NCBI GenBank assembly: GCA_016784545.1
Contig: JADHUM010000017.1
Coordinates: forward strand, 1-58,828
From: Candidatus Neomarinimicrobiota bacterium
Lineage (GTDB): Bacteria; Fidelibacterota; UBA8477; JABMPR01
Length of the DNA stretch: 58,828 nucleotides
Direction: 5' to 3'
The position numbers and the translations under genes were made by a program. Position 1 is the stretch's first letter, and each line of letters opens with the position of its first letter. The notes under the pieces were generated by a model, which did not search any database, was not told the DNA's origin, and saw nothing but the letters and a program-made list of their open reading frames with translations. Below are positions 36,351 to 44,541 of this stretch, one piece after another.

Positions 36351-37430
36351 CTACTCTCGGGTGTAGTGCTTTACTTCTTCTGTGCCTGATAAGATCCGGA
36401 GTCCGGCTGAGGCCAATGCTTCCATTTCATTCTCCCCGGGCTCAACGAATATTTCAGTAAGTGCCTGGACACGCTCAGAGATAGAATCGCACAACAGTTG
36501 AGAATTTGCCATTCCGCCAGTAAGCAGAATCCCATCCAACTCAAATTTTAGCACAGAAGCCATGGCGGCTATTTCTTTGGCCATCTGATATACCATGGCT
36601 TGAAAAATGAGATCTGCCTCAGCATCACCGATCTGAATTTTTTGCTCAACTTGCTGGAGATCAGCGGTACCGAGATACCCTTTTAAACCGCTCTCTTTTG
36701 AGAGTAAATCCTCAATCGAGGAGCGGTCATAATTTGCCTCAAATACCAGATCCAAAATCCCTGAGGTGGGCAGTGCCCCGGCTCGCTCCGGGCTAAACGG
36801 TCCCATACCTAGGAGGGCATCATTGACATCAATTATGTGGCCATTGCGCACTGCTGCAACTGAGATTCCACCCCCCATATGACAGACGACCCAGGAACTC
36901 TCCTCATAGTCCTTGTCCAGGCGTACACAAAGTTTTCTCAAACTGGCTTTAATGTTAAGAGCATGGCTGCGAGATTTCCGCTGAATACCTGGCACCCCTG
37001 AAATTCGCGCAATAGGCTCGAATTCATCTGATGTGATTGGATCGGTGATAAAGACCGGCTTATTATACTTTTTGCCGATTCGCTCACCAATGAGGGCGGC
37101 GAGATTGCTGGCATGGTGAGAATATTTGTTCGTCCTGAGATCATCAAGCATGAGATCATTGACTTCATAACTACCGCCTTGAAGGGGATGCAAGGGGGCC
37201 CCTCTGGCCATGATGATTTGAACCTCAATCTTTGTTGACGCAAGAAAACGATCTACATCCTCATAACGTGTATCCAATTGCTCAGTAGTGCTTCCCTCCA
37301 AACCGGAATGAACCACTATGGATTCATCCACTATAAGGACTTGCTCTTTCACGGTGTCAAAACTGTAGATTGCCAGTTTTGTAGATGTGGAGCCAGGATT
37401 GATGATCAGGATGTGACCTCGGTTAAGCAT
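36351..37430 (-). CDS. buk: Butyrate kinase / branched-chain fatty acid kinase
   Basis: A 359-residue ASKHA-fold kinase. The N-terminal phosphate loop is LIINPGSTSTK, and the family signatures are HMGGGISVAAVRNG and MGPFSPERAGALPT. The C-terminal adenosine motif is GILLTGGMANS. It interconverts butyrate (or isobutyrate/isovalerate) plus ATP and the acyl phosphate. I choose ATG 37430, since AGAGGG lies 5 bases before it; an upstream GTG at 37436 is less likely. The usual phosphotransbutyrylase (ptb) partner is not in the window. Confidence 0.9.
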   Translation of the reverse strand: MLNRGHILIINPGSTSTKLAIYSFDTVKEQVLIVDESIVVHSGLEGSTTEQLDTRYEDVDRFLASTKIEVQIIMARGAPLHPLQGGSYEVNDLMLDDLRTNKYSHHASNLAALIGERIGKKYNKPVFITDPITSDEFEPIARISGVPGIQRKSRSHALNIKASLRKLCVRLDKDYEESSWVVCHMGGGISVAAVRNGHIIDVNDALLGMGPFSPERAGALPTSGILDLVFEANYDRSSIEDLLSKESGLKGYLGTADLQQVEQKIQIGDAEADLIFQAMVYQMAKEIAAMASVLKFELDGILLTGGMANSQLLCDSISERVQALTEIFVEPGENEMEALASAGLRILSGTEEVKHYTRE

Positions 37431-37532
37431 ATGCACCCTCTCATTTTAAATCGGTACGAAATTAAGTATCTGAACTCATAATACACGCGAATCTTGGTCA
37501 AAATATTCAGATTTTATAGAGCGGGTTTTGAT

Positions 37533-37955
37533 ATGAGTATGACCTTCTATCTGAGCTCACTATATTGTTCAATGGAAGCATCGTTTAAGAGCTCGAAGTG
37601 GTTAGACCCAGGTATGCAATTGTTCCTCACATTTGGACTGTCGCTGATCATAGCAATCATAGCCTTTCAATCCTCAGAGCTAGACCAGAAAACAATAATT
37701 ACATTTGTGGCCTATTATCTTTTCCTGGGGTCCATGGCTATCATGTTCAGACATAGAATAAAACTTACCAATCCAAAGACACGACAACTGCTTCAGTTCG
37801 GTTTTTTCCTCCTGGGATTCGTCCTTATGATGACTGGTATTCTAGGTATTCTTGGGGGAAACCTTGAGATGTCAATCGTCTTTCTAACCACCGTTTTTTT
37901 ACCTGGCCTGGCAAGTGCAAGAGCCGGCCGACACTTTAATAAAATTGGAGAGTGA
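37533..37955 (+). CDS. Small integral membrane protein
   Basis: About 140 residues with three predicted transmembrane helices (FLTFGLSLIIAIIAF, TFVAYYLFLGSMAIMF, FGFFLLGFVLMMTGILGIL) and a fourth hydrophobic stretch near the end. No family recognised. ATG 37533 has GAGCGGG 7 bases upstream; TTG 37494 and ATG 37572 are alternatives. The next gene's ATG follows its stop directly, so the two are coupled. Confidence 0.6.
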   Translation: MSMTFYLSSLYCSMEASFKSSKWLDPGMQLFLTFGLSLIIAIIAFQSSELDQKTIITFVAYYLFLGSMAIMFRHRIKLTNPKTRQLLQFGFFLLGFVLMMTGILGILGGNLEMSIVFLTTVFLPGLASARAGRHFNKIGE

Positions 37956-38783
37956 ATGTCCATTCAATCAACATTTTACCGATCATTAAGCGTAATCAGC
38001 ATCCTGGTAATTCTGTCATCCTGCGGAGGAGGCACGCCAGGAACTTCAGGGACACCTGATACGTCTCATAGAGCTATCGGCGACATCCCAATCCTTGATG
38101 TACAACTTTTTGGTGAGGGAACTGAAATAACAGCTGCCGGACATCACCTCATGGAGCTGCCACTGGGGGTCATCGAATTAAGAGATGGTGAGCAGACAAA
38201 TGACAGTGTTTTGGTCATGGCTGTTCATGGATATGACTCAAGGGGTTATGAGTGGATTACTGGCTTAAAAAATCTGGCGGGTCATTATGGGTCCGTATTC
38301 TTTTTCAGATATGATTGGGAACAATGTCCTGACCAGATAGCAGAGAATTTTACCACTGAGATAAAAAAATTGGAGAAGCTGGGAAATTACCAGGAAGTGG
38401 TCATTTTTGCTCACTCATACGGAGGGATGGTGGTGACATATGCAGCCTCTGGACTTGGGAAGCTAAAGACCGATATCCATGTTATTGCAGCGCCATTGAG
38501 CGGTTTTCCAAAACTACTGGATGAATGTGAAAAATTGAGCTATGATGTTGGCGATAAGCTGATATACCCTGAGTGGAATAAATCGGTTCGTCTCATTCAA
38601 CATAAAACCGTCCATGCCCAGGATGGAGCATTCAGAGATTTGGCCAGTGATCCCCAGGAAGTGGATTTGCCATTTTATCAATCTCATGAATTGCCGCCTA
38701 CCATGGATGGACATCGCCTGGGTCACAATTGGTCGGTTACATGGGTTCTGGATAAACATGTGGGTAAACCCCATCGTCTCTAG
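37956..38783 (+). CDS. Lipoprotein alpha/beta-hydrolase
   Basis: A 275-residue protein with lipobox VILSSC and a Gly/Thr-rich linker after the cysteine, then an alpha/beta-hydrolase domain: MAVHGYDSRG (oxyanion strand), FAHSYGG (nucleophile elbow, Ser at about 150), and late His in GHRLGHNWS. The DGHRLGHNW end resembles lipases acting on lipid or peptidoglycan-linked esters, but the substrate is unknown. Its start codon follows directly on the upstream stop (TGAATG). Confidence 0.78.
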   Translation: MSIQSTFYRSLSVISILVILSSCGGGTPGTSGTPDTSHRAIGDIPILDVQLFGEGTEITAAGHHLMELPLGVIELRDGEQTNDSVLVMAVHGYDSRGYEWITGLKNLAGHYGSVFFFRYDWEQCPDQIAENFTTEIKKLEKLGNYQEVVIFAHSYGGMVVTYAASGLGKLKTDIHVIAAPLSGFPKLLDECEKLSYDVGDKLIYPEWNKSVRLIQHKTVHAQDGAFRDLASDPQEVDLPFYQSHELPPTMDGHRLGHNWSVTWVLDKHVGKPHRL

Positions 38784-38899
38784 ACTTCAGCAGCCTGCCT
38801 AGTAATCAGTACTTGCGGAAATTCTTACACTGCATATTTTTAGACCCATAGTTGTCCATCAATGAATGAGCATAGCGTTAAGCTGGTAGGAGGCTCCCC

Positions 38900-39433
38900 G
38901 TGAATAGAAAATTTTATCTCTCTCTGATCCTTATTGTCGGATTCTCCCTGCCCGCTCTATCGCAAACCCCCCAGGTATATTGGGGATTGAACTGGTCCAT
39001 GACTGAAGTCCAAATTGATTCTGCGCTTCAGGATGTCTTTAAAGATAAAAAATTAGCTACAAAGACGAATTACACTGACAATCGCCAATTGTCAGGCTAC
39101 TCATATCGTATTGGAGAGAAGGGGATTGCTAAGATCTACGTCTGGTTCAACATCAAAGCCGATGTTAAGGTCTCTATCCACTCCATAGAAGTGCTTTATA
39201 ACTTTGACTATCCCTATAATGCCAAGCGTTTTAAGCAAGCCTACTTCGAAAAATACGGACATGTATTTGAAGAAAATGCAGTCCCATATCAAACTACTGA
39301 GGGAACATCAGCTGTTCTCCGCACAGTGAAAGAACCTTCTCCTGGTGTATTGGGCCAAACCATATTCCAGGTCAGCATGTTGAGTCCCAATCCCTTTGAG
39401 ATGACAGAGGAAAATATAGATTTTCTATTCTGA
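38900..39433 (+). CDS. Secreted protein of unknown function
   Basis: A 177-residue protein with a clear signal peptide ending near ALSQ. GTG 38900 is the start, with AGGAGG 6 bases upstream. The opening YWGLNWSMTEVQIDSAL resembles exported proteins that begin with a short WGMSxxxV motif, seen in many FCB and proteobacterial hypotheticals. It lies immediately left of the probable integron cassette. Confidence 0.7.
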   Translation: MNRKFYLSLILIVGFSLPALSQTPQVYWGLNWSMTEVQIDSALQDVFKDKKLATKTNYTDNRQLSGYSYRIGEKGIAKIYVWFNIKADVKVSIHSIEVLYNFDYPYNAKRFKQAYFEKYGHVFEENAVPYQTTEGTSAVLRTVKEPSPGVLGQTIFQVSMLSPNPFEMTEENIDFLF

Positions 39434-39500
39434 CCCATTCCACATATTGATGATTTAAAGCCCAGCGATACTCTCTTCGAATACAGCAGCACAATGTTTG

Positions 39501-40544
39501 TTAGCCGGACCAGAAACTCAGGAGAACGAAATTGGATGATCGTGCATTAAGAACAGCCGCATTCGACTGGATTCAGAATCAGACTTCAAAATATGGTCCA
39601 ATCCTGAAACGGAGGCCATTGCTGGAACAGGGTTTTCAGATTGGGAGCTTAAGAATACCTCTACTTGGCGCTTCTGGTATTTTCAAACCCAAAGCAGCAA
39701 GCTATCCACTTTCCATCACTACAACTCCTGATAGTCCATACACAGACACAATCTCTGAGTTTGAGATCTTAGAGTATAGATATCGTGGGACAAATCCTAA
39801 CTTCTGGGATAATGTTGCCTTAAAGCAAGCAATGGTGGATCAAGTACCCCTCATATACTTTCATGGTGTCGCGAAGAACAGATATTTAGCAAATTGGCCC
39901 GTTTTTATCATTGGAGCGAACGATAATACGCTAACTTTTGAAGTCTCCCTTGCTGAGAGTGTATCACTTGTCGGAGATATTGATGAATATCAAATAAGTG
40001 AAGACATCAGTATTCAAAAAGCTTACAAACAACAACTAATCAAGCAGCGGATTCATCAGCATAAGTTTCGTGAGAGGGTGTTGGAAGCATACAGGACAAG
40101 TTGTGCGGTGTGCAACCTGAAACATCGTGAGTTGCTCGATGCAGCACATATTGTACCAGATAGTGAACCAAACAGCATCGAAACTGTTTCAAACGGACTA
40201 TCCCTCTGTAAGTTACACCATGCTGCTTTCGATTCACTTTTCATCGGAATTTCTCCGGATTATAAGATTTACATAAGGGGGGATATCCTGAGTGAGACAG
40301 ATGGTCCAGTTCTCCAGCATGGACTAAAGAATCTTCATAATCAGAACCTCCGAATCCCACGGCGGAGAGCTCTGAAACCAAATCCAGACTTCCTAGATTG
40401 GAGGTTCTCTAAGTTTAGAAGTGCCGGCTAACAAAAGCTTTAAGCTGACTCACATGCAATGGAGTGCAGAGCGAATATGCCGTGGATGGATACAATTATC
40501 GAACAAAGCGATGCTTTCTCAGGAAGCAGCTTAAGCTTAAGGCG
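39501..40544 (+). mobile_element. Probable single integron gene cassette
   Basis: The proposed unit runs from TTAGCCGG (39501) to GGCG (40544). Joined as a circle, its ends create GTTAGCCGG, the exact complement of CCGGCTAAC (40424-40432) at the other side of the attC site. It holds one gene, read in the usual direction, whose stop codon lies in the attC core. Removal would restore TTTG/TTATCG, a GTT-type site. No integrase and no further attC site is seen, so insertion at a secondary site is inferred. Confidence 0.6.
39532..40431 (+). CDS. HNH endonuclease (predicted restriction-type nuclease)
   Basis: A 299-residue protein. TTG 39532 is the start, with AGGAG 7-8 bases upstream. The C-terminal HNH domain (about 178-240) has the zinc-type cysteines C191/C194 and C226, the catalytic DAAHI (H206), N221 and the LHHAAFD block (H229/H230). 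The N-terminal half (YRYRGTNPNFWDN, PLIYFHGV, YLANWPVFI) is like the target-reader domain of other predicted HNH restriction enzymes. No methyltransferase adjoins it, which suggests a modification-dependent or self-limiting nuclease. Its stop codon lies inside the attC core, so it appears to be cassette-borne. Phage defence is a reasonable inference. Confidence 0.83.
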   Translation: MDDRALRTAAFDWIQNQTSKYGPILKRRPLLEQGFQIGSLRIPLLGASGIFKPKAASYPLSITTTPDSPYTDTISEFEILEYRYRGTNPNFWDNVALKQAMVDQVPLIYFHGVAKNRYLANWPVFIIGANDNTLTFEVSLAESVSLVGDIDEYQISEDISIQKAYKQQLIKQRIHQHKFRERVLEAYRTSCAVCNLKHRELLDAAHIVPDSEPNSIETVSNGLSLCKLHHAAFDSLFIGISPDYKIYIRGDILSETDGPVLQHGLKNLHNQNLRIPRRRALKPNPDFLDWRFSKFRSAG

Positions 40545-40550
40545 TTATCG
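40424..40550 (+). other. attC-like recombination site
   Basis: The outer core CCGGCTAAC (40424-40432) faces GGCGTTA (40541-40547). Inner arms are CTTTAAGCTG (about 40438-40447) and CAGCTTAAG (about 40527-40535). They pair completely except for one extra base on the left arm, as expected for the extrahelical base of attC. The whole spans about 120 bases, like the long VCR class. The variable centre has only weak further pairing. Confidence 0.62.
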
Positions 40551-40557
40551 TATGATC

Positions 40558-40577
40558 CTCTCACTTTCCAGTGAGAG
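40558..40577. repeat. Perfect hairpin beside the attC-like site
   Basis: CTCTCACT, loop TTCC, AGTGAGAG. No T run follows, so it is not a standard terminator. It lies just outside the proposed cassette. Confidence 0.35.
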
Positions 40578-40722
40578 CTATGCTTGTTAAATCTCTTAAT
40601 TTCCAAAGTATTTCATCTATAAACTATGAGAAATAAACCATCCCAAAAATTTGACCTCGGCATATTATTTGCCCCATATCCATATAAGAAGAGACACCTA
40701 ACCCAGGGAAGCAGACTCAGCC

Positions 40723-41349
40723 ATGATCGCACAATACAGTCAAATTTTAGGAACCATCATTCTGGTTGCTTCTGGTGTCATCGGGGGGATACTCATTCTT
40801 GCCCCGGGCTCAATTCGTTTACAGCGACCCGAATGTGGCTGGGAGGGATGGACCTTCAATATTTTAAATCTCCTGTTTTTTCTGGTATTAATACCCCTAT
40901 GTGGTGCCATGATGCTTCTGGATATTCACATCCCCATCTTTATTTGCATTACCATGCCCTCCACTCCATTGAATATTGTATTTGAATCCATTGGGTTGAT
41001 GCTCTTTCTGGGTGGCGCTATGCTGCTCCTCTGGAGTCGACTTTCACTGCGTCGCAGTTTCCGTCTTGCAGGAGTGAAACCAAGCCAAACAGACTATCTC
41101 ACCTTACATGGTCCCTATAAAAATCTCAGACACCCCATGTATTTATCTGCTCTTATGGTTTTAGCAGGTCTCACTTTTATTCTCATGTCCATTTTGATGG
41201 CTATGATGTTTATCGTGATGTTATGGTTAATCAAGAGACTTATCCCCAGGGAGGAAATCCAACTGGATCAAGCCTATCCAATTGCTTATTCAGAATATTG
41301 TCGAAGGGTGCCAGGGTCCATGTTTCCCTCGAGGCAAAACCACAGCTGA
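40723..41349 (+). CDS. Isoprenylcysteine/phospholipid methyltransferase-like membrane protein
   Basis: A 208-residue protein with five or so transmembrane helices. The C-terminal half has the family signatures HGPYKNLRHPMYLSAL (about 127-142) and EEIQLDQAYPIAYSEYCRRVP (about 177-197 in part), which form the S-adenosylmethionine pocket of ICMT- and PEMT-like enzymes. The bacterial substrate is unknown. GGAAG precedes the start. It lies right of the proposed cassette and is probably unrelated to it. Confidence 0.8.
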   Translation: MIAQYSQILGTIILVASGVIGGILILAPGSIRLQRPECGWEGWTFNILNLLFFLVLIPLCGAMMLLDIHIPIFICITMPSTPLNIVFESIGLMLFLGGAMLLLWSRLSLRRSFRLAGVKPSQTDYLTLHGPYKNLRHPMYLSALMVLAGLTFILMSILMAMMFIVMLWLIKRLIPREEIQLDQAYPIAYSEYCRRVPGSMFPSRQNHS

Positions 41350-41476
41350 TTTATTGCCTCAGACAATTCACTCATTTTTTTATAATTAAAGAATTTCTTC
41401 GTGCATTTATCCTTGATAAATGTTTATTTGATTTCAGTTCAAAAACAATCACCTCACCCTATTTCAAGGAGTTGAA

Positions 41477-42280
41477 ATGAAGATTTACATTTCTGCAGAT
41501 ATTGAAGGTATCACCGGCATTGGACACTGGAACGAAACCGATAAAGCCTTCCCCAATGAATATTCCTGGTTTCAAAAACAATTGACATCAGAAGTTGCAG
41601 CAGCCGCGGAAGCTGCCATTGCAGGCGGTGCCACCGAAATTCTTATCAAAGATGCCCATGATTCTGGAAGAAATCTTATCCTGGATGAATTGCCTGAGCT
41701 CTGTAAAGTTGTACGGGGTTGGGCCGGTCATCCCTTGTCCATGGTTCAAGAAGTAGATCAAAGTTTTGATGCTATTATGTTTGTTGGATATCATTCTCGA
41801 GCAGGACAAAACACGAATACCCTGGCGCATACCATGTCTTCAGCTAGAATTGCCAGAATGACCCTCAATAGTAAGGATATGTCAGAATTCTATCTACACG
41901 GCCTGGCAGCCTCCTACTATGGAGTGCCCTCAATTTTCGTCTCAGGAGATGAAGGTCTGTGCCAGGAAGTTGCAGAGCACAACCCCAGCATTGAGACAGT
42001 GGCCACTATCCGTGGTGAAGGCAGCTCAGTCATCTCGCAACATCCAATTCAATCTTTGAGGATGATAAATGCAGGGGTGACCAAGGCCATGGATGGCGAC
42101 TTCTCCCAAGGTTTACTTCCCATCCCGGAAAAACTTGAATTCTCAATAGAGTTTAAAAAACACCAGGAGGCATATCGTGCCGCGTTTTATCCTGGAGCTT
42201 ATCTCATTAACCCAGTTACAGTAGGATTTAAAACTGAGGATTATTTTGAGATTATGAGATTTAATCTTTTTGCCTATTAG
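41477..42280 (+). CDS. dppA: M55 family D-aminopeptidase
   Basis: A 267-residue cytosolic zinc peptidase. The metal ligands are in SADIEGITG (D8/E10), KDAHDSGRN (H61), VGYHSRAG (H104) and an E/H pair later. The DppA family releases N-terminal D-amino acids, mainly D-Ala, from D-amino-acid peptides that may come from peptidoglycan. Length fits the family (about 270). AAGGAG lies 6 bases before the ATG. The next gene's ribosome site overlaps its stop codon, so the two are probably cotranscribed. Confidence 0.88.
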   Translation: MKIYISADIEGITGIGHWNETDKAFPNEYSWFQKQLTSEVAAAAEAAIAGGATEILIKDAHDSGRNLILDELPELCKVVRGWAGHPLSMVQEVDQSFDAIMFVGYHSRAGQNTNTLAHTMSSARIARMTLNSKDMSEFYLHGLAASYYGVPSIFVSGDEGLCQEVAEHNPSIETVATIRGEGSSVISQHPIQSLRMINAGVTKAMDGDFSQGLLPIPEKLEFSIEFKKHQEAYRAAFYPGAYLINPVTVGFKTEDYFEIMRFNLFAY

Positions 42281-42293
42281 GAAGAAATAGACA

Positions 42294-44183
42294 ATCAACT
42301 CAATACGTTTTAACAGCCTAAGCACTCTATTATTCATCCTTCTGGCAGGTACGCTGGCGGCTCAATCAATCTCACCTGATTCAACAAAAGCTCCTGTACA
42401 TCCACTTGATCTCTACCTCAATGAAATCGATGAAATGGGTCGTACCCTGAGTAACTGGAAAGGGGATTCTCTGGATCAGGGGTCCTGGTTTTTTGGTTCC
42501 TATGCCATGTTGCTCCTGAGCAATAATGGAAAGGGTGAAAACGTTCCCTTTGCAGGACTTGAAGCGGTAGTTCCTGCCCTATGGAGTGATTTCAAATATA
42601 TGACGCCACGATATCTGGTTGAATTGGCCGGGGGAGCCCTCTCCAATGGAAATCTAATGTCCATCAGGGAAGACCTGGTCTTCAACAAATTAAGGACAGA
42701 GGAACGCTTCATCCTGGAGGTGGCTGGTTTTGGCTACTTGCGAATGCTACAGGGCACTATTGGAGATTCTCTCTTTACCGTAGTGGTGAACGATGCCATT
42801 CAATTTTCCGCCGATCCTAGCTGTATAACAGATGAACTCATCAAGAGTATGTCAACCCATTGCTGTGGTGATCTTGCCCTACAATTTGAAAGAGCTCTTA
42901 CCAGTTCACGATGGAGCGATGTCAATTTGGACTATGTTAAAACCAGGCAAAATTCAGTTGAAATTGGCATCGAACATCTTGGGATATGGCATTTCCCTGT
43001 AGAGGTCCTGGTGATTTCCACCTCTGGGGACAGTACCAGCTACATTTATGAATTGAACCAAACCACGCCTCTGACTATACCTAAGATTGATGTAGCGGAA
43101 GTCATACTGGATGCCGATCATCTTCTGGCTGAATATTTTAGATATAACAATCGCTGGCCTCGTTTGCATCACAATATTCACATCCAGCCCTTTGGTGCGC
43201 TACCGGATTGGAGCAGCTATCGTATGACAATTAATCCCACCGTCTGGTCCGACTGGGATGGAGAAAAAAGATTTGGTCTAAAATTGACTTCTGGTTTTGG
43301 TGTGGATCTTTGGCCAGCCTATCCCAGTGATTATCGTCATCGCGTCAGTGTTGAGCTTAATGGTCACTCAGCATATGATTCAAAAACGAGTTGGGGCGGG
43401 CGCGTCAGTTATGGTCACCCCATAAATCTGGATAATCGTCTCTTCTCTCACTTCACGGCGCATTCCTATAATGATTGGACAGGTCTCAGTTTCGGTCTTA
43501 CTCGCTATGTGGGTAAACAAACCTACCTGATTCAAGGACCCCGCCTGACGTATCAGCGAGTAGGAATTGCTTTTGAATACGATAGATATGCAGATAGTCT
43601 GATCTGGAATCAAAATCAAAATATTCAAATAGTAAAAGGCTCCTATTCTGGTCTCTCTCTCACCAAACTGGGAGATCGGATTTACTTTAGATCTAATATT
43701 GCTTCCGGTAAGGGTCCTCAGGGTAATTTCTCCATAATCACAGCCCAGACTGATCTTTCAGGTGTATTTTGGGGTTGGCTCGTAGGTGGCGTTCAATTTG
43801 TGACGGGGTTTCAGAGTAGATCGACACCAGGTCCATACCAATTCACACATGACTATGCCTGGCAGGATGGAATGGCCGCCATCCCAAATTTTCGGGGGCA
43901 AACCAAGCTCACTGAAAACACCAATGATTATATGGGTTTGAGTATATCGGGTGGTTATTGGATGAAAGGTATTCAGCTGAAATTATTTACCAGTAGTATG
44001 ATTGTAGATATGGATGAGATCGGTTGGGATTTAGTTAAACCTCACTATGCCGCTGGATTCGGTTTTGAGCACAAATCTTTTTTTACAGCGGGTCTTTATT
44101 TCCCACTCTGGCAATCTCACCCGATTGAGGGTGAGGAACCCTGGGCCTGGCGCTATCAGGCACGTCTTGTATGGAATCTGTAA
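42294..44183 (+). CDS. Outer-membrane beta-barrel-like protein with M1-peptidase-like tail region and cryptic start
   Basis: The first ordinary start codon in frame is ATG 42435, but the frame is open from 42291 and upstream codons encode a clean signal peptide (FNSLSTLLFILLAGTLAAQ). AGGAAG at 42279-42284 lies 9 bases before ATC 42294 (INSIRF...), so an ATC start, or a mutated ATG, is the best reading; this gives 629 residues. Residues about 60-265 resemble the non-catalytic tail of M1 aminopeptidases (GDSLF, then a WHFPVEVLV segment); no HEXXH is present. Residues about 270-629 have alternating aromatic strands ending in RYQARLVWNL, like an outer-membrane barrel. Function unknown. Confidence 0.6.
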   Translation: MNSIRFNSLSTLLFILLAGTLAAQSISPDSTKAPVHPLDLYLNEIDEMGRTLSNWKGDSLDQGSWFFGSYAMLLLSNNGKGENVPFAGLEAVVPALWSDFKYMTPRYLVELAGGALSNGNLMSIREDLVFNKLRTEERFILEVAGFGYLRMLQGTIGDSLFTVVVNDAIQFSADPSCITDELIKSMSTHCCGDLALQFERALTSSRWSDVNLDYVKTRQNSVEIGIEHLGIWHFPVEVLVISTSGDSTSYIYELNQTTPLTIPKIDVAEVILDADHLLAEYFRYNNRWPRLHHNIHIQPFGALPDWSSYRMTINPTVWSDWDGEKRFGLKLTSGFGVDLWPAYPSDYRHRVSVELNGHSAYDSKTSWGGRVSYGHPINLDNRLFSHFTAHSYNDWTGLSFGLTRYVGKQTYLIQGPRLTYQRVGIAFEYDRYADSLIWNQNQNIQIVKGSYSGLSLTKLGDRIYFRSNIASGKGPQGNFSIITAQTDLSGVFWGWLVGGVQFVTGFQSRSTPGPYQFTHDYAWQDGMAAIPNFRGQTKLTENTNDYMGLSISGGYWMKGIQLKLFTSSMIVDMDEIGWDLVKPHYAAGFGFEHKSFFTAGLYFPLWQSHPIEGEEPWAWRYQARLVWNL

Positions 44184-44195
44184 ATAGGAGTCCCA

Positions 44196-44260
44196 GGTCG
44201 AAGGTCTGAAGGTCGAGAGTCGAAAGTCTGAAGGTCGAAAGTCGAAAGTGGTAAAAGGTA
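44196..44260. repeat. Simple repeat of GGTCGAAAG / AGTCTGAA words
   Basis: GGTCGAAGGTCTGAA, GGTCGAGAGTCGAAAG and related words repeat with a period of seven to eight. It starts 13 bases after the barrel gene. The rest of the gap to 44541 holds the element at 44284-44385, a GTCTCA-GCG-TGAGAC hairpin (44416-44430) and no gene. Confidence 0.55.
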
Positions 44261-44283
44261 AAATCAGGACATGGGTAACACTG

Positions 44284-44385
44284 TTTTTACAACGAATCCG
44301 ACGAAATCTACGAACTAAATTTGTAGCAGTTTGACTTTAATTGTTTTGTGTCAATTCGTCCCATTCGAGTAATTCGTGTCCAATA
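44284..44385. repeat. Two-armed ACGAA element
   Basis: The left arm is TTTTTACAACGAA then two ACGAA words at nine-base spacing; the right arm has three TTCG/TTCGT words in inverted orientation (AATTCGTCC, ATTCGAG, AATTCGTGTCC). The layout suggests a small foldback element. Confidence 0.45.
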
Positions 44386-44541
44386 GTTAAACTTTTCAAT
44401 ATTTGCAGCTCGGCGGTCTCAGCGTGAGACAGTCAACATGACACCCCGTGAAATTCCCTTGGTATCATTCTTCAATTATATGGTTTGATCCCAATCCAGA
44501 CACTAAGTTAGTTCCATATTCAAAATCGACAGGAGGATGCA

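Noticed and set aside
39497-40437. Ordinary transposon with terminal inverted repeats GTTAGCCGG/CCGGCTAAC
   Set aside because: There is no transposase or target duplication, and inner arms with one extra base plus GGCGTTA beyond the right repeat fit attC better.
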